A DNA stretch of 64,000 nt, from the NCBI GenBank assembly GCA_033763995.1, contig JANRJL010000009.1, positions 1 through 64,000 on the forward strand, given 5' to 3'. The translations under genes were made by a program, and so were the position numbers. The notes under the pieces are model-generated. The model saw only the letters and a list, made by a program, of their open reading frames with translations, was not told where the DNA came from and made no database searches. Positions 46,132 through 54,581 of this stretch are shown in pieces (the stretch's first letter is position 1; every line of letters starts with the position of its first letter). This DNA is from GCA-2737725 sp033763995 (GTDB lineage Bacteria > Pseudomonadota > Alphaproteobacteria > Rhodospirillales > Rhodospirillaceae).

Positions 46132-47787
46132 TTACTTCTTGCTCTTCTTCCGCATAGACGCGTTTTTCGCCTTTCCAGTCTGTATTTTCTTCGTCATCGC
46201 GACGGTCGCATCAATTGGTATCTGAGAAAGCACTACCTTGTAGTCATAACCGCTCAGAGTTTTGGTCGCGTTTTTCGCTGACAAGCGAGCAAAGAAAGGT
46301 AACGAAAGACCCTGCGATGCAGTAGGGCCTTTCACGATTGCATATACAACTTTGTATTGCTCCACGGACGGCCGCTCTATGGGGTTTGCTAGCTTATGTG
46401 AGTTCGGCAACTTGGCGTTAACCATAGTTCGGAATGCCGGGTCTGATGCGAAGAGTTGTCCAGACACGACGCCCTGGGAGAATAAGTGGCTGAGAACAGC
46501 TGATCCGCCGTAGCGTTTGACGTGGATCAACTCCTTGTTGGCGGTAAACAGGTCGCAAAACTCGATCTTGCTATTCTGGCCGCCAATCTGAATGCAGTCT
46601 GCGTCCATGAGCGCGAATCGTGCCGCATCGGATTTGGCGACGCGTTCATTATATTGCGCTTCATTCTCGTCACCGAAAGACGGAAGCCCGCGATCTTCAA
46701 TCGGGATCTTGTCGAAGGCGACGTCAACCTCGCGGACATAATCCGTGGCGATCTTGTACCACTTGCGACCGCTCAGGAGGTACGTATCTCCCTTATGAAC
46801 GACCTCGCAGTGAATGCACCGGTATATCGGCCACTCATGCTGCACCTCGTCATCGCCATCAACGGCCAAGATGCATTTGTCTTTGAGATGCTCAACTGTA
46901 ATTTCGGCTTTCTGAACTTGCGTATCATCCAGGTAGCCCTTGAAGCTGAAATCATGCACCGTCGCGTGCTTCTTGCCTCGCGCGTAGCGGAAACCAGCAA
47001 TATTTTTCCATTCGATGATTTCAGGTATCGACAGCCAACACCGATCGGTCTTGCCCGAGACCAACTCCGCGATCATTAATTTATCCAACTCTTCTATATC
47101 GGCTGGTTGTTTGACTTCCCCAATTTTGTCGATCCAGTCGAAGTTGGTTCGATAGGTTGTCTTGCCGAATTGAACAAGATACGTCGAAAGCAAGTCGCGC
47201 AGAGTGTCGATATTGACCTGGACGATGGCGTGCAAGCGGTCGAATCCGGATAGAGTGTACCCAAGCTTTTTGTCGGTGGGCGTGCCCGTGATCGCACGCA
47301 ACAGGTCGCGTTCCACATCAAGGCCGAATTCGGAAGGCGCAGCTTCTCTCGGCGCTTGAACCCTGGTTTGGTATCCTGCTGTGTCCAATGCCTGTTTGTC
47401 GATGCTGCGAACGCTTTCCGGGCCAATAGAGTTGAGCGTAACCAACAGGCCAAATCGCTCCTCATAACAGTTGGGCGCGATCATGTGCCTGCCCTGCCCA
47501 AAGGCGATGAGAAACTGACGGCCAGCGGACTCCACCACAAGTACGGCCGCCGAGGACCGAACTTTACCAATCTGATCTGGCTTGATCTGCGGGACGAAGA
47601 GTCGAGACCATTTTGGCGGTTTGGTGACTTGCTTTTGCACATACAGGGCACCGAGAGCGCCTTCGGTATCCCTGACGGTAAACCGCTCGTACTCCCCCGG
47701 CTCCCGCAGCAGTTCGGCGGGCTTGGTGAATTGTTGTTTCGCTAGGTAAATGGTGAGGCTTTCGGTCCTCAGCGGCTTGTCGTTCAC
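46132..47787 (-). CDS. DUF6119 / TIGR04141 family sporadically distributed protein
   Basis: About 551 residues. Recognised from the overall pattern LTIYLAKQQF at the start, LYVQKQVTKPPKWSRLF, FGQGRHMI, and HVKRYGGSAVLSHLFSQGVVSGQLF, which I associate with the TIGR04141 family, now DUF6119; catalytic activity is unknown. Sporadic distribution fits an accessory, possibly defence-related gene. Codon use is clearly more AT-rich than its neighbours. Start GTG 47787 has AGGGG six bases upstream; GTG 47811 adds eight residues. TATAAT lies about 35 bases upstream. C terminus is a Lys-rich tail (KKIQTGKAKNASMRKKSKK). Flanked on both sides by related inverted repeats. Confidence 0.75.
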   Translation of the reverse strand: MNDKPLRTESLTIYLAKQQFTKPAELLREPGEYERFTVRDTEGALGALYVQKQVTKPPKWSRLFVPQIKPDQIGKVRSSAAVLVVESAGRQFLIAFGQGRHMIAPNCYEERFGLLVTLNSIGPESVRSIDKQALDTAGYQTRVQAPREAAPSEFGLDVERDLLRAITGTPTDKKLGYTLSGFDRLHAIVQVNIDTLRDLLSTYLVQFGKTTYRTNFDWIDKIGEVKQPADIEELDKLMIAELVSGKTDRCWLSIPEIIEWKNIAGFRYARGKKHATVHDFSFKGYLDDTQVQKAEITVEHLKDKCILAVDGDDEVQHEWPIYRCIHCEVVHKGDTYLLSGRKWYKIATDYVREVDVAFDKIPIEDRGLPSFGDENEAQYNERVAKSDAARFALMDADCIQIGGQNSKIEFCDLFTANKELIHVKRYGGSAVLSHLFSQGVVSGQLFASDPAFRTMVNAKLPNSHKLANPIERPSVEQYKVVYAIVKGPTASQGLSLPFFARLSAKNATKTLSGYDYKVVLSQIPIDATVAMTKKIQTGKAKNASMRKKSKK

Positions 47788-47895
47788 AGCAAACCCCTGT
47801 TTCTTTGGCACAAGAAATGGGGATTATAGTTGTATAATTTTGAAAATAATACTGAGAGTAGTGAATTTTGGTGCTATGTAATAAGCTTGATCACG

Positions 47896-48027
47896 CGCGA
47901 AAAATGAATCCGATTTGATTTTTCTTTCGCTCGCGCCGTGCGCATCTCCGGCTTAACGCCCCTATTGGCCGCGTCTGCGACGCGACGCTCGCGAAGAGAA
48001 AAATGAAATCCGATTCATGTTTTCGCG
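47896..48027. repeat. Inverted-repeat doublet right of the DUF6119 gene
   Basis: Arms CGCGAAAAATGAATC-C-GATTT and its near inverse (one indel, two central mismatches) around a spacer of about 70 GC-rich bases. Aligned with the left doublet, the 24-base core reads AAA-n-n-A-n-TC-n-GA-n-TT-n-n-TTTTTCT in both, with paired changes that keep each arm palindromic. The bases between the gene start and this repeat are AT-rich (TATAATTTTGAAAATAAT) and hold the probable promoter. Confidence 0.7.
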
Positions 48028-48036
48028 GTGCAAAGC

Positions 48037-48064
48037 AAAAAAACCCCGCACCATCGGTGCGGGG
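48037..48064 (-). terminator. Rho-independent terminator of rpsD
   Basis: On the minus strand CCCCGCACC-GAT-GGTGCGGGG is followed by TTTTTTT. Nine perfect pairs and a long T tract make it the clearest terminator in the window. It lies 72 bases after the rpsD stop. Confidence 0.92.
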
Positions 48065-48135
48065 TTTCGCAATCTTGGCCTGAGAACGCGACGAGCGCGC
48101 GTAAGGCGCCTCGCTTAGCGCGAATAAAATGCTTT

Positions 48136-48750
48136 TTATCGCGAGTAGAACTCGACCACCAGGTTGGGTTCCATTTGCACCGGGTAGGGCACGTCGGTGA
48201 GGCTGGGCAGGCGCTTGAGGCTGCCGGCGTGCTTGCCGTGGTCGACCTCGACGTAATCGGGCACGTCGCGCTCGGGCGATTCAATGGCTTCCTTGACGGC
48301 GGCCATCTCGCGCGCCTTGGGGCGCAGCTCCAGTTGGTCGCCGACCTTCACCTGGTAGGAGGGAATGGTCACGCGCTTGCCGTTGACCTTGACGTGGCCG
48401 TGGCTGACGAACTGGCGCGCGGCGAACACCGTGGGCACGAACTTCATGCGGTAGACGATGGCGTCCAAGCGGCTTTCCAGGATGCCGATGAGGTTCTGCG
48501 AGGTGTCGCCCTTGCGGCGCATCGCTTCCTGGTAATAGCGGCGGAATTGGCGCTCCGAGATATTGCCGTAGTAGCCCTTGAGTTTTTGCTTGGCCATCAA
48601 CTGCACGCCGTAGTCCGACGGCTTCTTGCGGCGCTGGCCGTGCTGGCCGGGGCCGTATTCGCGCTTGTTGATCGGGCTTTTGGGGCGTCCCCAGAGATTG
48701 ACCTGCATCCGCCGGTCGATCTTGTACTTGCTTTCCGCACGCTTGGTCAT
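48136..48750 (-). CDS. rpsD: 30S ribosomal protein S4
   Basis: 204 residues, primary 16S rRNA binder. MTKRAESKYKIDRRMQVNLWGRPKSP (start shown in part), YGPGQHGQRRKKPSDYG, the S4 RNA-binding motif SRLDAIVYRMKFVPTVFAARQFVSHGHVKVNG, and C-terminal VEFYSR are all as expected. ATG 48750 is chosen over a 53-residue low-complexity extension. Monocistronic, as usual in alphaproteobacteria, with a strong terminator. Confidence 0.97.
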   Translation of the reverse strand: MTKRAESKYKIDRRMQVNLWGRPKSPINKREYGPGQHGQRRKKPSDYGVQLMAKQKLKGYYGNISERQFRRYYQEAMRRKGDTSQNLIGILESRLDAIVYRMKFVPTVFAARQFVSHGHVKVNGKRVTIPSYQVKVGDQLELRPKAREMAAVKEAIESPERDVPDYVEVDHGKHAGSLKRLPSLTDVPYPVQMEPNLVVEFYSR

Positions 48751-48939
48751 CGTGTGTATCCTATTGCTTCGTGTTGTCCCGGTTGGACACGCGCTCGAGA
48801 AAAATACCGTGAGGGACTTTTTTCGCCGCGGCCGTGGTGAGGCAAACCGGATCGGTCGTTGCCGATCCCCTGCCGCACCCGCAGACCCAGGAATAAGGCG
48901 GCGGATCATAGTGGCGGGGCCCGCTAAGTCAACGATAAG

Positions 48940-49818
48940 TCACGCACCGCGCTTGGCCGATTTCATGCGGTCTTTCAAGGGCTTAGGGGGCGCCTCGGGC
49001 AGCACGCCGCTTTGGCGGCGGGGCCGGTCGTCCCGGCGGCCATAGCGCAGTTCCTTGACGATGCCGTGGAAGGTGCGCACTTCCTGCTCGGTCAGCTCGG
49101 CGCGCTGCAGCATGTTGCGGATATTGATGGTCATCTGGCCGCGCATTTCTTCGTTGCGCATGAAGCCGCAGTTCACCAATTCCTCCTCCAGGTGCTCGAA
49201 CAGGCCCAGCAGCATGTCTTTGCCGGCGGGCGCGGTGCGGTTGAAGATCATGTCGGCTTGGGGGCCGTCGTAGCCCGCCTGGAACCACTCGTAGGCCGTG
49301 ATGAGCACGGCTTGCGCGAGGTTGATGGAGTTGTAGTCGGGGTTCATGGGAATTTCGACGATGGTATCGCACAGCGCGATCTCGGCGCTGGTCAGCCCGT
49401 GGCGCTCGCGCCCGAACAGAATGCCGAGTTTTTTGCCCGCTGCCGCATGGCCGCGCATGTCGGCGGCCGCGCCCTTGGCGGTGAAGATGGGCTTGATCAT
49501 CTCGCGCCGGCGCGCCGTGGTGGCGTAGACGCGCTGCAAATCGGCGGTGGCTTCTTCCAGCGTGGCGAAACGCTGCGCCGTTTCGAGAATTTTCGCCCCA
49601 CCCACGGACGCCGCCACGGCCTTGTCGCATTGCCAGTCCACCTGCGGATCGACGAGGCGCAGCTCGGTCAGCGCGCAGTTCATCATGGCGCGGGCCGTGG
49701 TGCCGATGTTTTCGGCCAGGCGCGGCTCCATGAGAATGACGCAAGGCGCGTTGGCCGCCACCTTCACGCGAAGGCGGGCCTTGTCCTGCTTGGCCGGGGC
49801 ATTGGGGCTGCGGGTCAT
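48940..49818 (-). CDS. trmJ: tRNA/rRNA methyltransferase, TrmJ-like (SpoU/SPOUT)
   Basis: 292 residues. SPOUT knot motifs: ENIGTTARAMMN (motif 1), LGILFGRERHGLTSAEIALCD (motif 2) and IPMNPDYNSINLAQAVLI (motif 3). The C-terminal helical extension is as in TrmJ, which 2'-O-methylates position 32 of tRNAs. Typical neighbour of rpsD in this class. N-terminal 20 residues are basic and disordered. Confidence 0.9.
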   Translation of the reverse strand: MTRSPNAPAKQDKARLRVKVAANAPCVILMEPRLAENIGTTARAMMNCALTELRLVDPQVDWQCDKAVAASVGGAKILETAQRFATLEEATADLQRVYATTARRREMIKPIFTAKGAAADMRGHAAAGKKLGILFGRERHGLTSAEIALCDTIVEIPMNPDYNSINLAQAVLITAYEWFQAGYDGPQADMIFNRTAPAGKDMLLGLFEHLEEELVNCGFMRNEEMRGQMTINIRNMLQRAELTEQEVRTFHGIVKELRYGRRDDRPRRQSGVLPEAPPKPLKDRMKSAKRGA

Positions 49819-49851
49819 GGTTAAGTTGCTTCAATACACCCCAATGTCATC

Positions 49852-50007
49852 GCCCGACGTCCGACCAAAGGTCGGCCCAAGTTCCCGCCCGCCATATTCT
49901 ATGGCGGGTGGCGGGCGATCCAGAGTTTTTTTGTTGACTGTGGAGCAACATACCCTGGATTCCTCTTTGTCGCGCGCCTCCGGCACGACCGCGGGGAATG
50001 ACAGATG
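49852..50007. repeat. CCAGAG-type composite hairpin repeat
   Basis: Contains CCGACCAAAGGTCGG, GCCCGCCATA-TTC-TATGGCGGG, GATCCAGAGTTTTTTT and a distal CCTGGATTCC that pairs with the GGATCCAG-type arm. The GATCCAGAGTTTTTTTG core is shared with the repeat near 45.3 kb. It fills the gap between trmJ and the PepSY gene. Confidence 0.6.
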
Positions 50008-50053
50008 AGTTTGTTTCTCGATCAGTTTATCATGCGATCAGGGGAGAATGCGC

Positions 50054-51175
50054 ATGGTCACGAAGTTCCGCGCCGGTTGGCTGCTGTTTCACCGCTGGGT
50101 CGGCATCGTGCTGGGCATCGTCATCGCGGTGCTGGGGGTGTCGGGCTCGCTCCTGGTGTTCGACACCGAAATCGACGCGGCGCTGAACCCGCACCTGCTG
50201 CGCGTGCAGCCTGCGGGCACGCCCCGAAGCTTCGATGCCATCGTCCAGGCCGCGGCCGACGCCCACCCCGGCTGGACGCCGCGCTACCTGCAGCGCGGCA
50301 GCGACGACCCGACTGCCTCCGTCATGGTGCTGCTGCGCGACGGGGCCCAAGCCGAGAAGCAGGTGTTCGTGAACCCCTACACGTTGGCGGTGCTGGGCGA
50401 ACGCTCGGGGATGTCGGCCATCGCCCTGGTGCGGCACATCCACGGCGAGCTGCTGATGGGCGAGGCGGTGGGCGGCACCATCGTCGGCGTGCTGTCGTTC
50501 CTGTGCGCGGCGTTCTTCATCGCCGGGGCGGTGCTGTGGTGGCCGGCCAAGGGCGGCGTCAAGCGCGCGCTGACGATCAAGATCGGCTCCGAGACACCGC
50601 GCCTGATGCGCGAGTTGCACAACGTCTTCGGCGCGGGACCGGCGGTGCTGTTCATCCTGGCGTCGATCACCGTGCCGCCGCTGGTGTGGATGGGCTCGAC
50701 CGACGGCGGCGGCGGAGGTTCCGGCTCCGGCGCGGGTGGACCCGCGCGCGAGGGCGCGCCACCTCAAGCCCCGGCCCAAGCCCCGCCGCAGACCCCGCCG
50801 CGCATGTTGACCTGGGACGAAGCCGCCGCCTTCGCCGCGACCGAGGCGCCCGGCCAGTACGTGGGCCTCATCCTGCGCCAAGAGGGCCCGCGCGGCATCT
50901 ACATGGTGCGCTTCTGGCCGCCGGGCGAGACCGGCGTGTCGAAACAAAGCAACGTCATCATGCCGCTCGCGGGCGGGCGCATCATCCGCGTGCAGCGCCC
51001 GGCGCCCTTCTCGCCCGCGTCGATTTATAAAACCGACTTCGCCGCCAACGTCCACTCCGGCGCGATCCTGGGCTTGCCGGGGCGCCTCGTCATGTTCGCG
51101 GCGGGACTTTTCCTGCCGGTGCTGTTCGTCACCGGGCTCGCGATGTGGTGGATGAAACGGCGGCGGGCGGTTTAG
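50054..51175 (+). CDS. PepSY-associated transmembrane protein
   Basis: 373 residues from ATG 50054, which has GGGGAGA at good distance; ATG 50048 is too close to it. Four transmembrane helices: about 16-36 (WVGIVLGIVIAVLGVSGSLLV), 140-165, 190-212 and 340-360. HRWVG near the first helix is the usual heme- or metal-linked motif, and RELHNVFG the second. A Gly/Pro/Ala-rich insert (about 215-250) interrupts the periplasmic part. Members often act in iron uptake or ferric reduction; no TonB receptor is nearby. Stop overlaps the convergent uup stop by four bases. Confidence 0.85.
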   Translation: MVTKFRAGWLLFHRWVGIVLGIVIAVLGVSGSLLVFDTEIDAALNPHLLRVQPAGTPRSFDAIVQAAADAHPGWTPRYLQRGSDDPTASVMVLLRDGAQAEKQVFVNPYTLAVLGERSGMSAIALVRHIHGELLMGEAVGGTIVGVLSFLCAAFFIAGAVLWWPAKGGVKRALTIKIGSETPRLMRELHNVFGAGPAVLFILASITVPPLVWMGSTDGGGGGSGSGAGGPAREGAPPQAPAQAPPQTPPRMLTWDEAAAFAATEAPGQYVGLILRQEGPRGIYMVRFWPPGETGVSKQSNVIMPLAGGRIIRVQRPAPFSPASIYKTDFAANVHSGAILGLPGRLVMFAAGLFLPVLFVTGLAMWWMKRRRAV

Positions 51176-53025
51176 CTCACCTTCATCTCTTCCTTCAGCA
51201 ACTCCAGCTCCAGCCATTGGTGCTCGGCGGCGTCGAGGTCGGCTTGGGCCTTGGCCAGCGCCGCTGTAGTGGCCTCAAACTTGGCGCGGTCTTTCGCAAA
51301 TAAACTTCCGTCGTCCAGCCGCGCCTGCAGGCGCGCGATGTCGGCCTCAAGCTGCTCCATGCGCGCGGGCAATGTTTTCATGGCGTGAGTCTGCGCGAAG
51401 GTGAGTTTCACCTTCTTGGGCGCGGCCAGTGGCGGCGGAGCATCGGCGGTCTCGGGCTTGGCCGGTTTCGCGACCGCCGCCGTGGCCTTTGCTTCCGAAG
51501 CCACGACACCGGCGCCACGCTGGGCCACCATGTCCGAATACCCGCCCGCATAGACCTGCCACTCGCCCGGGCTCTCCCAGGCGATCACGACATCGACGGT
51601 GCGGTCGAGGAAGTCGCGGTCGTGACTGACAAGGATCACCGTGCCGGGATAATCCGCGATCATCTCCTGCAACAGGTCGAGCGTTTCGAGATCCAAGTCG
51701 TTGGTGGGCTCGTCCAGCACCAGCACATTGGAGGGCAAGGCCAGCGCGCGGGCGAGCATCAACCGGCCGCGCTCGCCGCCCGACAGCGCGCCCACGGGCG
51801 TCTTGGCCTGCTCGGGCGTGAACAGAAAATCCTTCATGTAGCCGATGACGTGGCGCCGGACGCCGCCCACCTCGACCACGTCGCCGTGACCGCGCGTCAG
51901 CGCATCGCGCAGTTGCAGTTCGGGGTCCAGGTCCTCGCGGCCCTGGTCGAGCGTGACCATCCGCAGGTTCTCGCCCAGCCGCAGCTTGCCCGCGTCGGGG
52001 GCGAGCATGCCCGTGAGCAGGTTGACCAGCGTGGTCTTGCCGGCACCGTTGGGGCCGACGATGCCGACGCGCTCGCCGCGCATGACGCGGATGGAAAAAT
52101 CTTTCACGATGGTTCGCGGCGCGCCGCCGTCCGGCGCCGCGAATGACTTGAACACATTCTCCGCCTCGACGATCAGCTTGGCCGACTGCTCGGCCTCGGT
52201 GACCGCCAGGTTCACCGTGCCCTGGGCACGGCGGCGGTTCTTGCGCTCGTCGCGCAGGGCCTGCAACTGGGCGACGCGCCGCACGTTGCGCTTCCGCCGC
52301 CCCGAAACGCCGTGCACGATCCAGTCCTGCTCGCGGGCGATCTTGCGGTCGAGCTTGTGGGCCTCGCGTTCCTCCAGCTCCAGCATCTCGTCGCGCCAGG
52401 GCTCGAATTCGCCGAAACTTTTTTCAACCGTGCGCACAATCCCACGATCCAGCCAGGCGGTGGAGCGCGACAGCACGGTGAGAAAGCGCCGGTCGTGGCT
52501 GATGAGCACGAGGGCCGAGCGCGAACCCGCGAGCTCGCTTTCCAGCCACGCGATACCGGGCAAGTCGAGATGGTTGGTGGGCTCGTCCAGCAGCAGCACG
52601 TCGGGCTCGGGCGCCAGCACACGAGCGAGCGCGACGCGGCGCTGCTCGCCGCCCGACAAGGTGGCGGGGTTTTCCTCGCCGGTGAGGCCGAGCCGTTCCA
52701 ATAGATAGCGCGCGCGGTAGGGGTCTTCGTCGTCGTCGAGACCCTCGGTCACGTAGTCGAGCGTGCTGGCATGGCCCGAAAGGTCGGGTTCTTGCGGCAA
52801 ATAGCGGATGGCGACACCTTGACGCACAACGCGCTCCCCGCGCTCGGCCTCCACCAGACCGCCGGCGATTTTCAGCAGCGTCGATTTGCCCGAGCCGTTG
52901 CGGCCCACGAGGCACAGGCGCGCGCGTTCCTCGACAGCCAGCGCGGCGCCGGCCAGCAGCGGCGGCCCGCCGAAGGAGAGGTGGACGTCTTGCAGGACGA
53001 GCAAGGGTGCGGGCATCTCGGACAT
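51172..53025 (-). CDS. uup: ABC-F ATPase, Uup-like
   Basis: 617 residues with two ATPase domains and no membrane helix: GRNGSGKSTLLKIAGG / LSGGEQRRVALARV / LLLDEPTNHLD, then GPNGAGKTTLVNLLTG / LSGGERGRLMLARAL / LVLDEPTNDLD. A Lys/Ala-rich linker leads to the C-terminal coiled coil (about 545-612) that separates Uup from other ABC-F proteins. It probably acts on ribosomes or on branched DNA intermediates. Confidence 0.92.
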   Translation of the reverse strand: MSEMPAPLLVLQDVHLSFGGPPLLAGAALAVEERARLCLVGRNGSGKSTLLKIAGGLVEAERGERVVRQGVAIRYLPQEPDLSGHASTLDYVTEGLDDDEDPYRARYLLERLGLTGEENPATLSGGEQRRVALARVLAPEPDVLLLDEPTNHLDLPGIAWLESELAGSRSALVLISHDRRFLTVLSRSTAWLDRGIVRTVEKSFGEFEPWRDEMLELEEREAHKLDRKIAREQDWIVHGVSGRRKRNVRRVAQLQALRDERKNRRRAQGTVNLAVTEAEQSAKLIVEAENVFKSFAAPDGGAPRTIVKDFSIRVMRGERVGIVGPNGAGKTTLVNLLTGMLAPDAGKLRLGENLRMVTLDQGREDLDPELQLRDALTRGHGDVVEVGGVRRHVIGYMKDFLFTPEQAKTPVGALSGGERGRLMLARALALPSNVLVLDEPTNDLDLETLDLLQEMIADYPGTVILVSHDRDFLDRTVDVVIAWESPGEWQVYAGGYSDMVAQRGAGVVASEAKATAAVAKPAKPETADAPPPLAAPKKVKLTFAQTHAMKTLPARMEQLEADIARLQARLDDGSLFAKDRAKFEATTAALAKAQADLDAAEHQWLELELLKEEMKVS

Positions 53026-53071
53026 CCAAGGGTTACGCCGCGACGATATGCCGGGGCGGGCGCGGTGTGAC

Positions 53072-54430
53072 TTACGCGGTCACCCCACTCAACCGCTTCA
53101 TCGCTCGCTCGCGGCCGATGAGCGGCAACAATAATTTAAGCTCGGGGCCGTGGGGCAAGCCCGTCAGCGCCATGTGCAGCGGCAGGAAGAGCCCCTTGCC
53201 CTTGCGCCCGCTCGCGTCCTTCACCTTGTCGGTCCAGGCCCCCCAGGTGGTTTCATCCCACGGCTCGGGCGGCAGCAGCCCGCGCGCCTGGTCGATGAAG
53301 GTCGTGTCCTCGATGCTGGGCGCGTGGGGCGCGAAGCAGATTTGCCACCATCCATAAGCTTCGCTGAATTTTTGCAGGTTGCCGCGCACGGCGTTCCAGA
53401 ATTTCTCGCCGATCTTGTCCAGCTCCGCCTTGGGCAAGCCCAGCGCATCAAGACGCGGCCGGGCGGCGGCATAGGACATGTCGTGAAGCACTTTGGCGTT
53501 GAGGAACTCGAGGTCATGCGGATCGAACTTGGGCGTGGCGCGCCCATAGTGCGTGATGTCGAACTCGGCGATGAGCTGCGCCATGTCGGCCCGGGCCTCG
53601 ATGGCGTCCGACGAGCCCAGCTTGGCGACGTGGCTGACGATGGCCATGGGCTCGATGCCGTTCTCGCGCAGGTCGGCGAGCGACAGTGACCCCATGCGCT
53701 TGGACAGGCCCTTGCCTGCCGCGTCCACCAACAGCGGCAAGTGGCCGAAGTGGGGCAAAGGCGCGGCGCTGAGCGCGCGCCAAATCTGAATTTGCACGGC
53801 GGTGTTGGTGACGTGGTCCTCGCCGCGCACGATATGCGTCATGGCCATGTCGATGTCGTCGACGACGCTGGGCATCATGTAGAGAAACGTGCCGTCCTCG
53901 CGCTGCAGCACGGGGTCGGACAGGTGCTCGCCGTGATAAACGCAGCGCCCGCGCACGAAATCGTCCCAGGCGATCTCGCCCGCCTCAATTGAAAATCTCC
54001 AATGCGGCTTGCGGCCCTCGGCCTCATGCTTGGCGCGGTCGGCCTCCGTCAGTTCGTGTTCGGCATGCTTATAGAGCGGCGGCTTGCCGGCCTTGAGTTG
54101 CAGCTTGCGCTTGAACTCCAATTCGTCGGGCGTCTCGTAGCAGGGGTACAGGCGGCCCAACGACTTCAGCCTCTCGGCGGCGGCGACATAGGCCGGAATA
54201 CGCGCCGATTGATGCTCCTTGCGCGTCCACGTGAGTCCCAGCCACGCCAAATCGCGCTCGATGGCGGCGGTGAATTCGGGCTTGGAGCGCGCCGTGTCGG
54301 TGTCGTCGATGCGCAGGATGAATTGCCCGCCCAGCTTTTGCGCGAACAGCCAATTGATCACGGCGGGCCTTGCATTGCCGATGTGCAACAGCCCGGTGGG
54401 ACTGGGCGCGAAGCGGAAGGTGGGCGTCAT
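53072..54430 (-). CDS. gltX: Glutamyl-tRNA synthetase (second-type GltX)
   Basis: 452 residues, class I synthetase. HIGH-like motif PSPTGLLHIGNARPAV, KMSKS-like GKGLSKRMGSLSLADL. The GLLHIGNARPAVINWLFA N terminus (core cited) and shortness match the second GltX copy common in alphaproteobacteria, which may charge tRNA-Gln with Glu for GatCAB. The gap to nadE holds a CTCTCCC repeat. Confidence 0.93.
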   Translation of the reverse strand: MTPTFRFAPSPTGLLHIGNARPAVINWLFAQKLGGQFILRIDDTDTARSKPEFTAAIERDLAWLGLTWTRKEHQSARIPAYVAAAERLKSLGRLYPCYETPDELEFKRKLQLKAGKPPLYKHAEHELTEADRAKHEAEGRKPHWRFSIEAGEIAWDDFVRGRCVYHGEHLSDPVLQREDGTFLYMMPSVVDDIDMAMTHIVRGEDHVTNTAVQIQIWRALSAAPLPHFGHLPLLVDAAGKGLSKRMGSLSLADLRENGIEPMAIVSHVAKLGSSDAIEARADMAQLIAEFDITHYGRATPKFDPHDLEFLNAKVLHDMSYAAARPRLDALGLPKAELDKIGEKFWNAVRGNLQKFSEAYGWWQICFAPHAPSIEDTTFIDQARGLLPPEPWDETTWGAWTDKVKDASGRKGKGLFLPLHMALTGLPHGPELKLLLPLIGRERAMKRLSGVTA

Positions 54431-54455
54431 GGAGTATGGCTCGCTTGGTCAACGA

Positions 54456-54562
54456 CCCCCTCACCCCAACCCTCTCCCACGAGGGGAGAGGGAGGCCCAG
54501 CCGCGCGACACTCCACCTCTCCCCTTGTGGGAGAGGTCGACACGAAGTGTCGGGTGAGGGGG
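54456..54562. repeat. CTCTCCC palindromic repeat cluster
   Basis: Outer arms CCCCCTCACCC and GGGTGAGGGGG pair; inside are CCCTCTCCC-ACGAG-GGGAGAGGG, CCTCTCCC-CTTGT-GGGAGAGG and CGACAC-GAA-GTGTCG. This is the type of dispersed palindrome widespread in proteobacterial genomes. Sits between nadE and gltX. Confidence 0.85.
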
Positions 54563-54581
54563 ATCAATTCGTGCACGTACC

